Under the pieces are notes generated by a model, which searched no databases, was not told where the DNA came from, and saw only the letters and a list, made by a program, of their open reading frames with translations. From contig CADCLH010000042.1 in the NCBI GenBank assembly GCA_902802215.1, forward strand, positions 1 to 11,947: 11,947 bases of DNA, in the 5' to 3' direction. This document shows, piece after piece, positions 1-7,021 of the stretch. The translations under genes and the position numbers were made by a program. Numbering within the stretch: the stretch's first letter is position 1; each line of letters opens with the position of its first letter. This DNA comes from Oscillospiraceae bacterium. GTDB taxonomy: Bacteria > Bacillota > Clostridia > Oscillospirales > Oscillospiraceae.

Positions 1-1504
1 TCTTCCCCTTGACGCGCTCGACGACGAAATAGACATAGGACGCGCCGCCCGCGCCCTCCCAGAAGAGACTGCCGTCGGTGCGCAGAGAATAGCGCTTGCG
101 CGCCATGGAGACGGCGACCTGGGTCGGCACGCCGCCGTCGAGGGTGTAGACGTCGTAGATCGCCTTGTCATACTCCGGATACACCGGGGAGATCCCGGCG
201 ATCAGCAGCTCGGGCACGCCGTTCTTGTCCAGATCCTTGAGCGCGTAGCCGACGCCGGCGGAGTACGCCGCCATCTCGGAGAGATGGTTGTCGAACAGAT
301 ACCCGATATCGTCCTGACGACCATTGGCATAGGCGGCCCGATATCCGTCGATCACGCTCCTGTATGCGTTGACATAGTCGCCGACGAAGAGGAAAGCGGG
401 CTCCGTGTCGACATATCCGCCCGGACCGTTGAAGCGCGCGATCACGCCCCAGCCGTTGAGCGAGAGCGGGACATTGCCGACGGCGATCGTGTCCTCCGGC
501 AGCGCCTCCAGCGTCAGACCGGGGTTGGCCGCCATGGCTTCGTCGAGGGTATAAAGCCGACCGTCGGGACTCTGCAGCAGCCAGGTCGGCGCGGCGCCGT
601 TGTCCGCGTGGGCGATGAACCAGGTCCTGCCGCCGATCGCGATCGCTTCGCTGCTCGGGTTCTTCGTGACCCTGACGCCGGGATCGACGGGCGCGGCGGG
701 GGCGGGCGGCGTCTCGGACTGTGCGGGCTCGTCAGGGACGGACGGCTGCGTCTCGTCAAAGGGGATATCCACCTGCGTCCACTCCAGCCGCAGCGCGCGC
801 TTTTCCAGACCGGCGAAGCGGTCCTCCACGGCGCGGTCATAGTCTGTCCAGGAAATGGGCATGCCCTCGGCGTCGAAGCACTCCGTGTGCTCGGCCCCGT
901 TCTCGTCCCAGTCCACGTTCTTTTCCGCCAGCCGCTCCCAGCGCGCCGAGCCGTCCTTCAGACACAGGGCGTACCAGGCGTAGTACTGATGCGCGACGCC
1001 GTCGCGGGTGACGCCCTCGCAGACGTACCAGTAACGGTCGGCGGCCTCGTCGTAATAGAAGCTCAGCGCGTCGGTGACGATCTCCGGCCAGTCGTCCGGA
1101 CCCTCGAGCGCCGGGTCGGAGCGGTAGACGTTTTCAATGCCGGAGAAGTCGGGCTTGACCTCATAAAAGTGGGCGTAGGTGAAGATCCCGGTGCCCTGCG
1201 TGCTGGCCGCGATGACCTCCTGCCGCCCGTTGTGATCGAGGTCAGTGAAGGCGTAGAACCACGGCGACTCCCAGGGTTCGGTGAATTCCCAGAGCGAACG
1301 GTTCGCCTCGAGGATCGCACGCTGCTCCTCCAGGGAGACCGAGGGCGCGGCGGCCTGAGCTGCTTCGGAGGGCGCGGACGCCGCGGCCTGAGGCGACGCG
1401 GACGGGACCTTGACTACTTCGGGGGACTTTTTCGCGCAGCCCGCCAGAAGGAGCAGGCAGGCGAGGGACAGCGCAAAAAGAAGCGCGCGGATGTTCTTGT
1501 TCAT
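1..1504 (-). CDS. Secreted lipoprotein with two DxDxNG (FG-GAP/VCBS-like) motifs, C-terminus beyond left edge
   Basis: An open frame runs from ATG at 1504 to the window edge without a stop: 501 codons, with the C-terminus missing. The first 23 residues form a lipoprotein signal: Asn/Lys/Arg start, hydrophobic core, and lipobox L20-A21-G22-C23. This predicts lipid attachment at Cys23 and location on the outer face of the membrane. A low-complexity Ala/Ser/Pro linker follows (about 25-55). A second Pro/Ala-rich linker lies near the middle and separates two globular parts. Each part carries a calcium-loop-like motif: D88-L-D90-H-N-G and D424-L-D426-K-N-G, followed by 'QEVI' and 'PELLI'. Such motifs are typical of FG-GAP/VCBS-like repeats in Clostridia lipoproteins. 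The start at 1504 is preferred over the in-frame ATG at 1510 because the purine-rich GAAAGAGAG lies at a better distance from it. Function is unknown; ligand or polymer binding at the cell surface is only an inference. It lies downstream of asd but is separated by 211 bp holding a repeat and a hairpin, so it is probably not part of that operon. Confidence 0.85.
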   Translation of the reverse strand, partial: MNKNIRALLFALSLACLLLLAGCAKKSPEVVKVPSASPQAAASAPSEAAQAAAPSVSLEEQRAILEANRSLWEFTEPWESPWFYAFTDLDHNGRQEVIAASTQGTGIFTYAHFYEVKPDFSGIENVYRSDPALEGPDDWPEIVTDALSFYYDEAADRYWYVCEGVTRDGVAHQYYAWYALCLKDGSARWERLAEKNVDWDENGAEHTECFDAEGMPISWTDYDRAVEDRFAGLEKRALRLEWTQVDIPFDETQPSVPDEPAQSETPPAPAAPVDPGVRVTKNPSSEAIAIGGRTWFIAHADNGAAPTWLLQSPDGRLYTLDEAMAANPGLTLEALPEDTIAVGNVPLSLNGWGVIARFNGPGGYVDTEPAFLFVGDYVNAYRSVIDGYRAAYANGRQDDIGYLFDNHLSEMAAYSAGVGYALKDLDKNGVPELLIAGISPVYPEYDKAIYDVYTLDGGVPTQVAVSMARKRYSLRTDGSLFWEGAGGASYVYFVVERVKGK

Positions 1505-1528
1505 AAGCATCTCTCTTTCAACAGTCCG

Positions 1529-1556
1529 AATCCGCCGCACCTCTGTGCGGCGGATT
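1529..1556. repeat. 12-bp perfect inverted repeat, terminator-like but without a T-tract
   Basis: Arms 1529-1540 and 1545-1556 are perfectly complementary and GC-rich, with a 4-nt loop. Read on either strand the hairpin is not followed by a run of T. It could be a weak or factor-assisted terminator for the asd side. It could also be a structure in the 5' leader of the lipoprotein gene, whose start codon lies 24 bp beyond it on the minus strand. Confidence 0.6.
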
Positions 1557-1567
1557 TCAAGATATAG

Positions 1568-1694
1568 ATACCCCCGGCATTTGTCATCTCGAGCGGAGGC
1601 GCAGCCGGAGTCGAGAGATCTGAAACGTTGGAAATCCACGTTTTTTAGATCTCTCCGCTCGCTTCGCTCGGTCGAGATGACACGGTGAGGGTAT
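1568..1694. repeat. Palindromic intergenic repeat (MITE/REP-like)
   Basis: The core, 1582-1682, is bounded by perfect 11-bp terminal inverted repeats (TGTCATCTCGA at 1582-1592 and its complement at 1672-1682). Outside these, ATACCC (1568-1573) and GGGTAT (1689-1694) extend the symmetry. Inside, GAGAGATCT (1613-1621) and its complement (1647-1655) form a second nested 9-bp pair. A shorter pair, AAACGT/ACGTTT (1623-1628, 1638-1643), sits at the tip. Between the terminal and inner arms the two sides differ but are similarly GC-rich. There is no coding capacity and no clear target-site duplication. From memory, this type of sequence is widespread between genes in gut Clostridia genomes; I cannot verify copy number here. 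Confidence 0.75.
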
Positions 1695-1715
1695 TTCAGA
1701 ATCGGCGGGGGCTGT

Positions 1716-2723
1716 TCAGGCCTTCTCGGCCAGCAGGCGGAGGATCTGCACGGCGTTGGAGGCCGCGCCCTTGCGGATCTGGTCGCCGCAGCACCAGAGC
1801 GTCAGGCCCTTGTCGTCGGTCAGATCGTCGCGAATGCGGCCGACCCAGACGAGATCCTGATCGGTGGTGTCAAGCGGGGTGGGGTAGCAGCGGCCCTCGT
1901 AGTCCTCGATGAGGCGCACGCCGGGGAAGGCGGCGACGGCCGCCTTGGCCTCCTCCACGGAGACCTTGTTCTCGGTGCGCAGGGTGACGGCGATGGAGTG
2001 CGAGCGCATGACGGGCACACGCACGCAGGTGCAGTTGACCTTGAGCCAGGGCGCGTGCAGGATGCGGCGCCCCTCGTTCTGCATCTTCATCTCCTCCTTG
2101 GTGTAGTCGTTGCCGTAGGGGGCGTCGATAAAGGGGATGACGTTCATGGCGATCTGATGGGCGAAGGTCTTGACGACGGGCTTCTCGCCGTTCGCGAGCG
2201 CCTGCATCTGGGCCTCCAGCTCGGCGATGCCGTTCTGGCCCGCGCCGGAGACGGCCTGATAGGTGCACACGACCATGTTCTCGATGGGCGAGAGCTTCGC
2301 GATGCCCGCCACGGCCATCAGCGCGATGATCGTGCAGCAGTTGGGGTTGGCGATGAGGCCCTTGTTCTTGAAGGCGTCGGTGCCGTTGATCTCCGGCACC
2401 ACGAGGGGCACGTCGGGATCGAGGCGGAAGGCGGAGCTGTTGTCGATGTAGACCGCGCCGCTGGCCTTAATAGCGGGGGCGAAGCGGCGGGACATGTCGC
2501 CCTCGACCGCGCCGAGCACGAAGTCCAGACCCTCGAACGCGTCGTCGCGGGCCTCCTGAATGGGAACGTCCTGCCCCTTGAAGCGCACGCATTTGCCGAC
2601 GCTTCTTGCGCTGGCGAGGGGACGGAGCTCGCCCACGGGAATGTCATACTCCTCGAGGATCTTGAGCATCTCCTGACCGACGGCGCCGGTGGCGCCGAGA
2701 ACTGCGATGTTCAGTGCTTTCAT
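1716..2723 (-). CDS. asd: Aspartate-semialdehyde dehydrogenase
   Basis: Cytoplasmic enzyme that reduces aspartyl-4-phosphate to aspartate-4-semialdehyde with NADPH. This is the branch point to lysine/diaminopimelate and to threonine/methionine. The protein is 335 residues, a normal length. The N-terminal Rossmann loop G10-A-T-G-A-V-G16 is followed by a SARSVGK stretch. The catalytic cysteine lies in N-P-N-C129, followed by a second Cys. YQAVSGAG and RVPVMRSHS (active-site His about 242) complete the family signature. The start at 2723 is chosen because AAGGAGG (2732-2738) lies 8 nt upstream. An in-frame ATG at 2741 would place that ribosome site inside the gene and add six residues absent from the family. 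It follows lysC by 21 bp in the hom-lysC-asd operon. No strong terminator follows; the palindromic repeat lies just beyond its stop. Confidence 0.97.
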   Translation of the reverse strand: MKALNIAVLGATGAVGQEMLKILEEYDIPVGELRPLASARSVGKCVRFKGQDVPIQEARDDAFEGLDFVLGAVEGDMSRRFAPAIKASGAVYIDNSSAFRLDPDVPLVVPEINGTDAFKNKGLIANPNCCTIIALMAVAGIAKLSPIENMVVCTYQAVSGAGQNGIAELEAQMQALANGEKPVVKTFAHQIAMNVIPFIDAPYGNDYTKEEMKMQNEGRRILHAPWLKVNCTCVRVPVMRSHSIAVTLRTENKVSVEEAKAAVAAFPGVRLIEDYEGRCYPTPLDTTDQDLVWVGRIRDDLTDDKGLTLWCCGDQIRKGAASNAVQILRLLAEKA

Positions 2724-2744
2724 AGCTTGTGCCTCCTTCATGTA

Positions 2745-4064
2745 TCAGCCCGCAAAGCGTCCGTACAGGACGCGGATCGCGGCTTCAAAGTCCTTGTTCT
2801 CAACGCCCACGATGATGGACAGCTCGTCGGCGCCCTGGGCGATCGTGCGGATGTTGATGCCCGCCTTGCCGAGCGCGTGGAAGAGTCTGCCGGAGGTGCC
2901 GGGCTGCGCGATCATCTTGCGGCCGATGGTGGCCACAAGGGAGATGCCCTCCTGGATCTGGATGTCGTCCGGCCGGACGGCCTTCTGGATGTCGGCGATC
3001 ACGTCGTAGACCCCGTCGCCCAGGGCCGCCGTGGAGGAGACCAGCGCGAAGCTGTCGAGACCCAGCGTGATGTGCTCCACCGGGGCGTGGTAGCGGTCGA
3101 GGATCTCCAGCGACTGGCGCAGGGAGGCGGAGGTGTTCATGTTGCGCTTCTTGACCGTGAGGATCGTGAAGTTCCTGCGCCCGGCGATGCCGGTGATGAA
3201 GCGCTCATCCTCCTCGACGCGCTCGTCGGCGACGTCGCCGAGGATCATGGTGCCCGGGTCCCCGGGGCGGTTGGTGTTGCGGATGTTCAGGGCGATGCCC
3301 TTCTCCTTGACCGGGAGGATCGAGTCCTCGTGCAGGACCGAGGCCCCCATGAAGGCCAGCTCCTGCAGCTCGGCGTAGGTGATCTTGTCGATGGGCGCGG
3401 GGTTGTCGACGATGCGCGGGTCGGCCATGAGGATGCCGGAGACGTCCGTCCAGTTCTCGTACACGTCCGCGTCCACAGCCGCGGCCGCCAGCGCGCCGGT
3501 GATGTCGCTGCCGCCGCGGGTCATGACCTTGATCTTGCCCGTCGGGAGCCTGCCGTAGAAGCCGGGGATGACGATGCGCTCACTGTCCCCGAGGGCCGCG
3601 CGGATCGCCTCGTAGGTCTTCGGCCTGTCGATCTGACCGTCAAAGCCGAAGAACACGCAGTCCGCCGCGTCTACAAATCTATATCCAAGATATTCCGCCA
3701 GCAGCAGGGAGGTGAAATACTCGCCCCGGGAGACGAGCTCGTCCACGCTGGTGTCGCGGCTGAGGCGCGCGGCGTAGGCGTCGAACGCGTCCTCAATGTC
3801 GAAGCGCAGCTCCAGTGCGTCGCGGATGCCGACGAAGCGGCTGCGGATCGAGGCGAGGATGTCGTCGCAGGAGACGCCGTAGGTCAGATGCGCGTGGCAG
3901 AGATACAGCAGGTCCGTGAGCTTGTGGTCGTCGGCAAAGCGCTTGCCCGCCGCCGAGGCCACCACGATCCGCCGCGCCGGATCGGCCTCGACGATGTGCC
4001 GGACCTTCTGAAACTGTTCGGCCCCCGCGACGGAGGAGCCGCCGAATTTTGCAACCTTTAACAT
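2745..4064 (-). CDS. lysC: Aspartate kinase, YclM/AKIII-like class, with two ACT domains
   Basis: Phosphorylates aspartate with ATP, the committed step of the aspartate pathway. It has 439 residues, so it belongs to the single-polypeptide class rather than the alpha/beta class with an internal start. The kinase domain (about 1-275) opens with K6-F-G-G-S-S and contains TRGGSDITG (182-190), YENWTDVSG (202-210), GASVLHEDS (240-248) and IRNTN (261-265). These match the pattern I associate with Bacillus YclM rather than the GRGGSDTTA form. The C-terminus carries paired ACT domains at about 290-365 and 373-439, which in this family bind lysine and/or threonine as feedback inhibitors; which one applies here cannot be read. 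It starts 4 bp after the hom stop, with no good Shine-Dalgarno immediately upstream, so translational coupling to hom is likely. The symbol is used broadly; thrD/yclM would be an alternative name. Confidence 0.95.
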   Translation of the reverse strand: MLKVAKFGGSSVAGAEQFQKVRHIVEADPARRIVVASAAGKRFADDHKLTDLLYLCHAHLTYGVSCDDILASIRSRFVGIRDALELRFDIEDAFDAYAARLSRDTSVDELVSRGEYFTSLLLAEYLGYRFVDAADCVFFGFDGQIDRPKTYEAIRAALGDSERIVIPGFYGRLPTGKIKVMTRGGSDITGALAAAAVDADVYENWTDVSGILMADPRIVDNPAPIDKITYAELQELAFMGASVLHEDSILPVKEKGIALNIRNTNRPGDPGTMILGDVADERVEEDERFITGIAGRRNFTILTVKKRNMNTSASLRQSLEILDRYHAPVEHITLGLDSFALVSSTAALGDGVYDVIADIQKAVRPDDIQIQEGISLVATIGRKMIAQPGTSGRLFHALGKAGINIRTIAQGADELSIIVGVENKDFEAAIRVLYGRFAG

Positions 4065-4068
4065 GTGC

Positions 4069-5205
4069 TCAGCCCATCGCGGCGAAGAACAGACCGCCGC
4101 CCTCCTTCCGGATTTCCTCCGCGAGCGCGTGCATGGCGGGGACGGACATCGGCTCCGTCACGCCGCGCACCGTACCGTCGGCGCGGGAGCTCTCGGCAAA
4201 GGAGAAGCGGTCCGCGTTTTTCGCGTCCGTGCGGACGTAGTAGGCGTGGACGCAGGCGCTGTTGTCGGCCGTGACCCTGCGGCAGGCAGGGCGCAGCATC
4301 TCGAGCGTGCCGAGACCGCAGAGGTCGCGCACGACCGCCGAGGCCGTCGGGAAGCGCCCCGCGCCCTGGCCCATCAGCACGATGGAGCCGGCGTTCTCGC
4401 CCAGGTACTTGGCCATGTTGAAATTCTTCAGCACCGAGCACTCCGGCGCGGAGGCCGGGAAGAGCACGGGCTCGACATAGGCGCAGACGCTCTCGCCGGC
4501 CTCGCCGCCGCTGGTGACCAGACGGCAGGTCAGACCGCGCGACTGAAAATGCGCCACGTCTCCGGCGGTGACGCTCTCGATGCCCTCGAGGCAGAAGCCG
4601 TCCACCGGCAGCTTGTCGTAGGCGACCGCGCAGGCCAGCATGATCTTGCGCAGCGCGTCCAGCCCCGACACGTCCGCGGTCGGGTCGGCCTCGGCGTAGC
4701 CGAGCGCCTGCGCCTGCCGCAGCACGTCGCCGTAGTCCTTCCCCTCCGACTGCATCGCGTCGAGCATGAAGTTGGTGGTGCCGTTGAGGATGCCGCCGAG
4801 CGCGAGGATCCTGTCGCTCTGCGCGGCGATGGCGAGGTTGTGCAGGAAGGGCACGCCGCCGCCGCAGGCCGCCGAGAACAGGAAGGACACGCCCTTCTCC
4901 CGCGCCAGCTGCGCCAGCTCGATCCCGTGCGCCGCGACCAGCGCCTTGTTCGAGGTCACGACGTGCCTGCCCGCCTCAAGGGCCATCGAGACGTAGGTGT
5001 TGGCGGGCTCGATGCCGCCCATGACCTCCGCCACCGCGCCGACCGAGGGGTCGGCAAGAATGGCCTCCATCGAGGAGACCTTGAAATCCGCGTCCTCCTT
5101 GCCGGGGCGGACCAAAACCGGTCCCGCCTCCAGCCCGGGCGCGTTCTTGAGCATCTCATAGACCCCGACACCGACGGTGCCGAAGCCCAGTACGGCTACT
5201 TTCAT
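4069..5205 (-). CDS. hom: Homoserine dehydrogenase, without a typical ACT domain
   Basis: Reduces aspartate semialdehyde to homoserine with NAD(P)H, leading to threonine and methionine. The protein is 378 residues. The Rossmann motif G7-F-G-T-V-G is followed by the family signature VMGGIEPA (61-68), HVVTSNKAL (81-89, catalytic Lys87) and NGTTNFML (141-148). Next come GYAEADPTADVSGLD (169-183) and K187; Asp183 and Lys187 match the catalytic Asp/Lys pair. Many Firmicutes enzymes are 400-430 residues with a C-terminal ACT domain. Here the tail after about residue 318 (HAYYVRTD...) is only some 60 residues and does not show an ACT pattern. The start at 5205 has AGAGAGG at a 9-nt spacing. The in-frame ATG at 5214 and more upstream frame are rejected because they add non-family sequence and the promoter lies there. 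First gene of hom-lysC-asd. Confidence 0.95.
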   Translation of the reverse strand: MKVAVLGFGTVGVGVYEMLKNAPGLEAGPVLVRPGKEDADFKVSSMEAILADPSVGAVAEVMGGIEPANTYVSMALEAGRHVVTSNKALVAAHGIELAQLAREKGVSFLFSAACGGGVPFLHNLAIAAQSDRILALGGILNGTTNFMLDAMQSEGKDYGDVLRQAQALGYAEADPTADVSGLDALRKIMLACAVAYDKLPVDGFCLEGIESVTAGDVAHFQSRGLTCRLVTSGGEAGESVCAYVEPVLFPASAPECSVLKNFNMAKYLGENAGSIVLMGQGAGRFPTASAVVRDLCGLGTLEMLRPACRRVTADNSACVHAYYVRTDAKNADRFSFAESSRADGTVRGVTEPMSVPAMHALAEEIRKEGGGLFFAAMG

Positions 5206-5236
5206 GTGTTCCATCCTCTCTGTTTGTCCGTACATG

Positions 5237-5252
5237 AAAGACAAATGTCTTT
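5237..5252. promoter_or_regulatory. Palindrome in the hom leader, candidate operator
   Basis: A 7-bp inverted repeat, AAAGACA-AA-TGTCTTT, sits just downstream of the predicted hom transcription start (about 5257) and 31 bp before the start codon. The position suits a repressor site. A small RNA hairpin with an enlarged loop is the other option. The protein that would bind it is unknown. Confidence 0.4.
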
Positions 5253-5263
5253 TAAGCAGCGAC

Positions 5264-5292
5264 AGTTTACCATAAACAAGCGCCGAATACAA
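5264..5292 (-). promoter_or_regulatory. Sigma-A promoter of hom-lysC-asd
   Basis: On the minus strand: -35 TTGTAT (5287-5292), a 17-bp spacer, and -10 TAAACT (5264-5269) preceded by TGG, giving an extended -10 TGn element. The predicted start is near 5257, leaving a leader of only about 50 nt. That leaves no room for a T-box or lysine riboswitch. Confidence 0.75.
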
Positions 5293-5374
5293 GCGGTTTT
5301 TCAAAAAATCTTTGTCAGAATTGGGGTAAAACCGGGGTGAATTCTTATCGCTTTTGCACAAAGCGAAACGGAGC

Positions 5375-5411
5375 AAAAAGAGAAGAGGAGATCTTCTCCT
5401 CTTCTCTTTTT
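5375..5411 (-). terminator. Intrinsic terminator after the rpiB operon
   Basis: Arms 5375-5391 and 5395-5411 form a perfect 17-bp stem with a 3-nt loop, ending in five T on the minus strand. It lies 7 bp beyond the stop of the DUF4015-like gene and separates it from the hom promoter. Because the arms begin and end in A and T runs it is symmetrical and would work in both directions. Confidence 0.92.
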
Positions 5412-5418
5412 CACCGGG

Positions 5419-6549
5419 TCAGTCCTCCGGGCCGTCGACGAGGATCCAGCTCGTGTTGTCAGGGATGTAGTTGATGACGACGGGGACCAGCCGGTCGTAG
5501 ACATTGCCGGTCGTGACCTGCGACTCGATATCCTCCACGTTGTAGGGGTAGCTGTACTTGTCCGTGTCGAGGTAGACGCGGTCAAAGAGGGACATGAACA
5601 GCACCGCGTTCTGCCCCGTGGTCAGATCGTCGCGCACCAGCGCCTCGCGCGTGTTGCACCAGATCGACACGGCCTTGTCCTGCCGATCATAGAGCCGGTC
5701 GGCCACGCCCGCGGCCAGACCGCAGACCGCCGCCGCCGAGGAGCGGGGCGTCGAGATCTCCCGCGAGTACAGAAGCGGGATCGCCTCCGCCAGCGAGGGG
5801 TGGGCCACGTCCTTGAGCACGACCTCGTCAAAGCCGAGATCCCAGAGCTCCCGCACCATCTCCGCGATCCAGACGCGAAGATCGAGGCTGTAGGGGTCGA
5901 GCCAGGTCCCGAGGCCGTCGGTGAAGTTCAGGCCCGTCTCGGTGTGGATGCAGTAGGCCGTCGTGCGGGTGGGCAGCAGCTCGTCGATGCAGCAGGAGAT
6001 CTCCGCCACGAGGTAGATGTCCTTCTCCTTGAGCATCTGGATCATCTCCGGCATGGCGGCGGTGATGTCGTTTTGCATCGTCAGCGAGTAGGCCTCGGCC
6101 ATGTGGGTGTGCGACTCCCACAGCGTCTGGCCGCTGCGCGGCTTCATCTCCAGCATCAGCGCGTTGCCCGCCACCAGACGGGCCGCGTATTCGATGATCT
6201 TGCTGGAGTTGACATTCTCGGCCGGGACAAAGATCGCGCGCACCGGCGGGGCGTACTCCCCGGCCTTGCTGCGCACATAGCTGTAGTCCGCCTCCTCGAA
6301 GACGAGCGGGACGCTCACCGCCTCAAACTCCCGCACGACATGGCCCTCGCTGTCCACGGTCGTGCTCTGCCCGTCCTCGAGGATGGGCAGACGGATGGCG
6401 ACCCCGTCCTTCGAGATGACGGCGTACTTCTGCATGCCGTAAAACAGGACGAGCACCACCGAGATGACCGCCAGCAGGATCAGAAAGGGGAGAACGGCGT
6501 AGTTGCGGCGCTTGCGCTTGCCCTTGTAGAATTCCTGAACGCGCGCCAA
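5419..6549 (-). CDS. Membrane-anchored putative glycoside hydrolase, DUF4015-like (TTG start)
   Basis: 376 residues. A short basic N-terminus (KGKRKRR, 9-15) is followed by one membrane segment (about 17-38), predicting a type II protein with its main domain outside the cell. The outer part resembles the DUF4015 putative glycosyl hydrolase family (TIM-barrel type). The best evidence is G-T-W-L-D-P-Y (214-220), then a helix and LGFDEVVLKD (238-247). In the family this site usually reads 'GFDEIQFDYVRFP'; here VVLKDVAHPS replaces it, so activity is uncertain. No substrate can be assigned. The only usable start is TTG at 6549, with GAGGG 7 nt upstream. Two codons earlier in the same frame is the rpiB stop, and the next Met is residue 39, beyond the membrane segment. 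It is co-transcribed with rpiB and followed by a strong terminator. What a sugar isomerase and an envelope protein share functionally is unclear. Confidence 0.8.
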   Translation of the reverse strand: MARVQEFYKGKRKRRNYAVLPFLILLAVISVVLVLFYGMQKYAVISKDGVAIRLPILEDGQSTTVDSEGHVVREFEAVSVPLVFEEADYSYVRSKAGEYAPPVRAIFVPAENVNSSKIIEYAARLVAGNALMLEMKPRSGQTLWESHTHMAEAYSLTMQNDITAAMPEMIQMLKEKDIYLVAEISCCIDELLPTRTTAYCIHTETGLNFTDGLGTWLDPYSLDLRVWIAEMVRELWDLGFDEVVLKDVAHPSLAEAIPLLYSREISTPRSSAAAVCGLAAGVADRLYDRQDKAVSIWCNTREALVRDDLTTGQNAVLFMSLFDRVYLDTDKYSYPYNVEDIESQVTTGNVYDRLVPVVINYIPDNTSWILVDGPED

Positions 6550-6552
6550 GGA

Positions 6553-6981
6553 TCAGCCCTCGATCATCGAGATGCGGCGCTTGTGCCGCTCGTCGTTGGA
6601 AAAGGGGGTGTCGAGGAAGGTGTCGGCGATCATGAGGGCCAGCCCCTCGCCCACGACGCGCGCCCCCATGGCCAGAACGTTGGCGTCGTTGTGCTGCCGC
6701 GTGGCCTCGGCCGAGAAGCAGTCCCCGCACAGCGCGCAGCGGATGCCCGGGACCTTGTTGGCCGTGATCGACACGCCGATGCCCGTGCCGCAGATGAGGA
6801 TGCCCTTCTCGCACTCGCCCGAGGCGACGGCCTTCGCCACCGCTTTGGCATAGACCGGGTAGTCGCAGGAGGCCTCCGAATAGGTGCCGAAGTCCCGATA
6901 CTCCAGACCGCGCGCCTGAAGATGCTTCATCAGCGCCTGCTTGAGCGCATAGCCGCCGTGGTCGCTGCCGATGGCAATCAT
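6553..6981 (-). CDS. rpiB: Ribose-5-phosphate isomerase B family protein (RpiB/LacAB_rpiB)
   Basis: Interconverts ribose-5-phosphate and ribulose-5-phosphate in the pentose phosphate pathway; cytoplasmic. 142 residues, close to the usual 145-150. Visible signatures: G5-S-D-H-G-G10, ILICGTGIG (61-69) with the catalytic-base Cys64, RQHNDANVLAMGAR (95-108) with His97, and the C-terminal ERHKRR (131-136) phosphate-binding basic cluster. The start at 6981 is chosen because GGAGGG lies 7 nt upstream; the ATG at 6987 would be only 1 nt from it. The family also contains galactose-6-phosphate and allose-6-phosphate isomerases, but no sugar-specific neighbours support these. It is the first gene of a two-gene operon and ends 3 bp before the next start. 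Confidence 0.94.
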   Translation of the reverse strand: MIAIGSDHGGYALKQALMKHLQARGLEYRDFGTYSEASCDYPVYAKAVAKAVASGECEKGILICGTGIGVSITANKVPGIRCALCGDCFSAEATRQHNDANVLAMGARVVGEGLALMIADTFLDTPFSNDERHKRRISMIEG

Positions 6982-7021
6982 AGTCATACCCTCCGATGGT
7001 GTTTTTTGTTGAATCCTATAT

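Noticed and set aside
284..1567. Plus-strand open frame of 427 codons at the left end
   Set aside because: It lies opposite the lipoprotein frame, which has a lipobox and DxDxNG motifs. The plus frame has no ribosome site or family resemblance.
1998..4061. Very long plus-strand open frame (687 codons) opposite asd and lysC
   Set aside because: It is antisense to two well-identified genes, lacks any recognisable domain, and its Val/Asp/Arg/Gly-rich composition is the usual artefact of GC-rich coding DNA read on the other strand.
5206..5260. T-box or lysine riboswitch upstream of hom
   Set aside because: The predicted leader is about 50 nt, far too short, and no specifier or T-box sequence is present.
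5206..5376. N-terminal extension of hom by 57 residues
   Set aside because: The added residues are not family-like and the stretch contains the promoter and palindrome. A good ribosome site serves the ATG at 5205.
5375..5411. Perfect 17-bp palindrome as an insertion or attachment site
   Set aside because: Position just after a stop codon and the flanking A/T runs make it an ordinary intrinsic terminator.
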